Part shown: positions 61,487 to 64,000 of the stretch, piece by piece
Position numbering within the stretch: the stretch's first letter is position 1
Layout of the letters: each line of letters opens with the position of its first letter
Source of the DNA: Thermococcus sp.
GTDB lineage: Archaea; Methanobacteriota_B; Thermococci; Thermococcales; Thermococcaceae
Assembly (NCBI RefSeq): GCF_015521605.1
Contig: NZ_WANV01000041.1
Location: forward strand, 1-64,000
Direction: 5' to 3'
Length of the DNA stretch: 64,000 bases
Notes under the pieces: model-generated
Told to the model about the DNA's origin: nothing
Seen by the model: only the letters and a program-made list of their open reading frames with translations
The model's database searches: none
Made by a program: the position numbers and the translations under genes

Positions 61487-63330
61487 ACCTCCATACACTC
61501 CCTGCAGTGGGTGCACAGGTCGTAATCGACCACGATTTTCCTGCTTCTTGGGTCGATGCTGAGCGCCCCCTCAGGACACTTGCCGACGCAAACGCCACAG
61601 CCAACGCATTCGTAGGCCCTCTTGACTAGGTAATAGGCCTGCACGGCTTCCCCGGAGTCGCTCGTATAGGCGCCGTCCTGTCTAAATGTAACACCGCCCG
61701 CCCTTATGTAGTTTTCGCCTTCCTCAACCTCTCCAAGGATTGGAGCAACTTCCTTAATCCGTTTCAGGTTCACAACGGTGTTGAAGCGGGCCACGAAGCC
61801 GCCATCGGTTTCCTCGATGGAATATTTCACGGGCTCCCAGGAGCGCTCCTCCGGAACTTCGACGCCAAGCTCCCTCGCTATCGCCCTCTCCCCTTTGCTC
61901 AGCTTCTTCCAGCGCCAGAAGCCGTAGGTTATCCACTCGTCGGGCATTCCAAAGCGCCTCTGCCAGCGTTTAAGTTCGTTCTCCCACTTGCTCCAGAGTT
62001 CGGGCTTCTCCTCCTTCAGCGTGTAGATTTCGGCGAGTGAAGCGCTGGGACAGAGGAAGCAGCCTATTCTATCCAGGCGGTCCTCGTAGAGCGGGTTGTA
62101 TTTGAGTCCACGGGAGAATATGTAGAGCCAGACCTCAAGGGCGCGCCAGTGGAATATCGGCGAAGCACCGGTCTCGTTCGGCACCCAGGGGTTCTTCCAT
62201 ACCCTGGGCTGTTTGAAGCGCTTTATGCTCTCGTACTTCCTCTGGCCGACGAACATGAGGACTCCTCTGGGGTAGTTCTCCTTTATCGCCATCGTTATGG
62301 GGCCGAGCTTCGTGACCTTACAGCACCAGCGGTAGTCCCTTCCCGGCGGCGAGAAGACGTGGAGGGCGCGCCAGAACGCATCTCCTGCGTCGGCAACTAT
62401 GAACTTAATCCCCTTTGGTTCGAGCTCCTTCCTCAGCTCCTCGACGTATTCGAGCGTCTCCGGGAACTCTATGCCGGTGTTGTTAAAGAAGACAGTGAAG
62501 CCCTCGTCGCCGAACTCCTCCAGAGCCAGGCCAAGAACTGCTAAGCTGTCCTTTCCGCCTGAAAAGGCGACCGCTATTGGAAGGTCGGAGTACTTAGCAG
62601 CGACCTTCCTCATGAAGCGCCTGGCTTCCACAACTTTGTGCTCAAGCTCGATGGAGTTCGCCCTGAGAACGTCCTCCATCGTGGCCTTCCTGCCCTCGCG
62701 GTGGTTCACGCTCTTCTGCCGCCTGACCTTGACGCCGGTTCCGCGCTCTTTGTTGGCTAAGGCTTCGTAGTCCTTCTTCGCTATGCCGGTCGCGATGACC
62801 TCTCCGTTCTCCGAGACAAGGATGACGTCATCCCCGCGTCTTATGCTCTTATCCGCCTCGATTATCCCGACCGGGAGGAGGTTTGAGCCGCCGAGTATGG
62901 GTTCTACAGCGCCCTCATCGACGATTATCCACTTCCTCATGGACTTTCCGAATCGCTCCCAGAGGGCAATGGCCCCCTCGACCTTTAATCCAGGCTTCCA
63001 CTTCAGCTCCAGAGGATCGAAGCGTATCCACCCAAAGACGTAGCCGTCGAGGATTATCTCGTAGGCGTCGTCCTCTCCAGGGGTCTTGTTGAGGAGAACC
63101 ACCTTTCCGTCGAAGAGCTCGCCAAGGTCAACGCCGTAGTGCTCCCTGAAGACCGAGCGTATGAAGTCGATGTCCTTCTCAAAGGCAAAGCGCAGGTCGC
63201 CGGGGGGCGTGATGTTGAGGCGGAAAACACTCTCCTCCCCGTGAACGGCACAGCTATCGCCGATGAGCGGGACGTTGCACTTCTCGCACCAGTTTATGTA
63301 AGCCTTACCGAGGAAGACCGGCCTTCCCAT
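61438..63330 (-). CDS. PAPS reductase-type protein with PUA and ferredoxin domains
   Basis: This 630-aa protein joins several parts. An N-terminal zinc-like site (WCEKCNVPLIGDSCAVHG) is followed by a PUA domain at about residues 130-215 (KWIIVDEGAVEPILGGSNLL, then GDDVILVSENGEVIATG). An ATP-PPase/PAPS-reductase domain has PP-loop VAFSGGKDSLAV near residue 250 and YRWCCKVTK further on. Two 4Fe-4S clusters lie at the C-terminus (CVGCGVCVGKCP and CTHCRECMEVCP). The PUA domain hints at an RNA substrate, so RNA thiolation is as plausible as sulphate reduction. ATG 63330 follows GGGTGAGACAA. Confidence 0.88.
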   Translation of the reverse strand: MGRPVFLGKAYINWCEKCNVPLIGDSCAVHGEESVFRLNITPPGDLRFAFEKDIDFIRSVFREHYGVDLGELFDGKVVLLNKTPGEDDAYEIILDGYVFGWIRFDPLELKWKPGLKVEGAIALWERFGKSMRKWIIVDEGAVEPILGGSNLLPVGIIEADKSIRRGDDVILVSENGEVIATGIAKKDYEALANKERGTGVKVRRQKSVNHREGRKATMEDVLRANSIELEHKVVEARRFMRKVAAKYSDLPIAVAFSGGKDSLAVLGLALEEFGDEGFTVFFNNTGIEFPETLEYVEELRKELEPKGIKFIVADAGDAFWRALHVFSPPGRDYRWCCKVTKLGPITMAIKENYPRGVLMFVGQRKYESIKRFKQPRVWKNPWVPNETGASPIFHWRALEVWLYIFSRGLKYNPLYEDRLDRIGCFLCPSASLAEIYTLKEEKPELWSKWENELKRWQRRFGMPDEWITYGFWRWKKLSKGERAIARELGVEVPEERSWEPVKYSIEETDGGFVARFNTVVNLKRIKEVAPILGEVEEGENYIRAGGVTFRQDGAYTSDSGEAVQAYYLVKRAYECVGCGVCVGKCPEGALSIDPRSRKIVVDYDLCTHCRECMEVCPLLKIKNPSEGSQL

Positions 63331-63454
63331 TTGTCTCACCCGAGGGTGAAATGGAGCGGGGGTTTATAAAGGCGATTGCCCGCACAGTATCTTCCCCAAG
63401 GTTTTTAAACAGTTTAACTCAATGTTCTACGAAGAATCACTGGAGGCGATAGTA

Positions 63455-64000
63455 ATGACAGTATTCGCTGGTGCCGCACTGGTGATACTGGGTGTTTTTC
63501 TTTTGATAATGCTCCTGCTGAGCGTAAAGGTGATACGGCCGTACCAGAAGGGCCTCGTCGAGCGTCTTGGAAAGTTCAACAGGATCTTAGAGCCGGGAAT
63601 ACACTTCATAATCCCCTTCATGGAGCGCGTCAAGGTCGTGGACATGCGCGAGCACGTCGTCGACGTTCCGCCCCAGGAGGTCATCTGTAAGGACAACGTG
63701 GTCGTTACGGTCGATGCGGTGGTTTACTACCAGATCCTCGACCCGGTAAAGGTCATCTACAACGTCAGCAACTTCCTCATGGCCATAATCAAGCTCGCAC
63801 AGACCAATCTCCGTGCCATCATAGGTGAGATGGAGCTCGACGAGACGCTCAGCGGGAGGGACATAATCAACGCCAAGCTCCGCGAGGAGCTCGACAAGAT
63901 AACCGACCGCTGGGGCGTCAAGATAACGCGCGTCGAGATACAGCGCATAGACCCGCCGAAGGACATTCAGGATGCAATGGCCAAGCAGATGACCGCCGAG
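63455..64000 (+). CDS. Stomatin/SPFH-domain membrane protein, 5' part
   Basis: The frame runs off the window end after 182 codons. A single N-terminal membrane helix ([22 protein letters not shown]) is followed by the SPFH domain, seen in [45 protein letters not shown] and [22 protein letters not shown]. It resembles archaeal p-stomatin of Pyrococcus horikoshii, which is cut by the neighbouring membrane protease STOPP, often found with it in an operon; that partner would lie beyond the window or elsewhere. ATG 63455 has GGAGGCGATAG upstream; ATG 63422 is in frame but has no site. TATA-like GGTTTTTAAAC lies near 63401. Confidence 0.92.
   Translation, partial: MTVFAGAALVILGVFLLIMLLLSVKVIRPYQKGLVERLGKFNRILEPGIHFIIPFMERVKVVDMREHVVDVPPQEVICKDNVVVTVDAVVYYQILDPVKVIYNVSNFLMAIIKLAQTNLRAIIGEMELDETLSGRDIINAKLREELDKITDRWGVKITRVEIQRIDPPKDIQDAMAKQMTAE

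Noticed and set aside
1-64000. CRISPR arrays and tRNA genes
   Set aside because: No regularly spaced repeat and no T-arm/acceptor pattern was seen in the gaps.

Overview
The window is a piece of a Thermococcales chromosome, most probably Thermococcus. The evidence is the archaeal ribosomal and translation genes (L7Ae, S28e, L24e, aIF5B), Alba chromatin protein, an archaeal C/D box sRNA, archaeal TATA boxes, GGTGA-type ribosome binding sites, leaderless starts and protein sequences rich in Lys, Glu, Arg and Val. Genes are densely packed, often overlapping tail to tail by a few bases.

Layout. 1-2.5 kb: end of a membrane protein, a PPC-domain protein, a hypothetical gene, a QueD/PTPS-type enzyme and a DUF134 regulator. 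2.5-3.96 kb: a 1.4 kb mostly non-coding, AT-flanked island with imperfect terminal inverted repeats and a central 32-bp palindrome. 4-16.9 kb: core genes (purB, alba, a membrane-anchored HTH regulator, a CBS protein, a THEP1-type NTPase, mtnA, Fe-alcohol dehydrogenase, an MFS exporter with a clear operator, an Lhr helicase, a STAND-like ATPase, an M20 hydrolase). 17-33.5 kb: a 71-aa ORF overlapping a 4,645-codon secreted protein built from about 14 CARDB repeats plus Ig-like, FN3, BACON-like and PKD modules, followed by a wHTH-STAND-TPR regulator. 33.5-37.7 kb: a weak C/D-like RNA candidate, an MBL hydrolase, DUF504, a ferritin-like/DUF835 fusion, TatD and a DapA-family aldolase.

37.7-51.7 kb is an accessory-rich zone. 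It holds three paralogous AAA ATPases that end in a PD-(D/E)XK-like nuclease domain (DUF234), a fourth ATPase of the DUF4143 type, and associated genes that are chimeric, truncated or frameshifted. Between them lie ordinary genes: a pterin-synthase-like protein, DUF72, a C/D box sRNA, glyoxylate reductase, an aminotransferase and an m5U methyltransferase. 51.7-57.5 kb is the L7Ae-S28e-L24e-ndk-infB translation cluster, interrupted by an inverted membrane gene that looks like a degenerate M48 peptidase and flanked by a VapBC-type toxin-antitoxin pair. 57.6-60.2 kb is an AT-rich two-gene secreted module (small beta-rich protein plus alpha/alpha-toroid protein). 60.5-64 kb carries a membrane-anchored HTH regulator overlapping a PAPS-reductase/ferredoxin fusion, and the start of a stomatin-like gene.

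The best candidates for undescribed biology are the ATPase-nuclease genes with their chimeric partners and signs of gene conversion, the 1.4 kb palindrome island, the giant CARDB protein with its small upstream ORF and downstream STAND regulator, and the secreted toroid pair. All function statements come from reading motifs; no database search was run.
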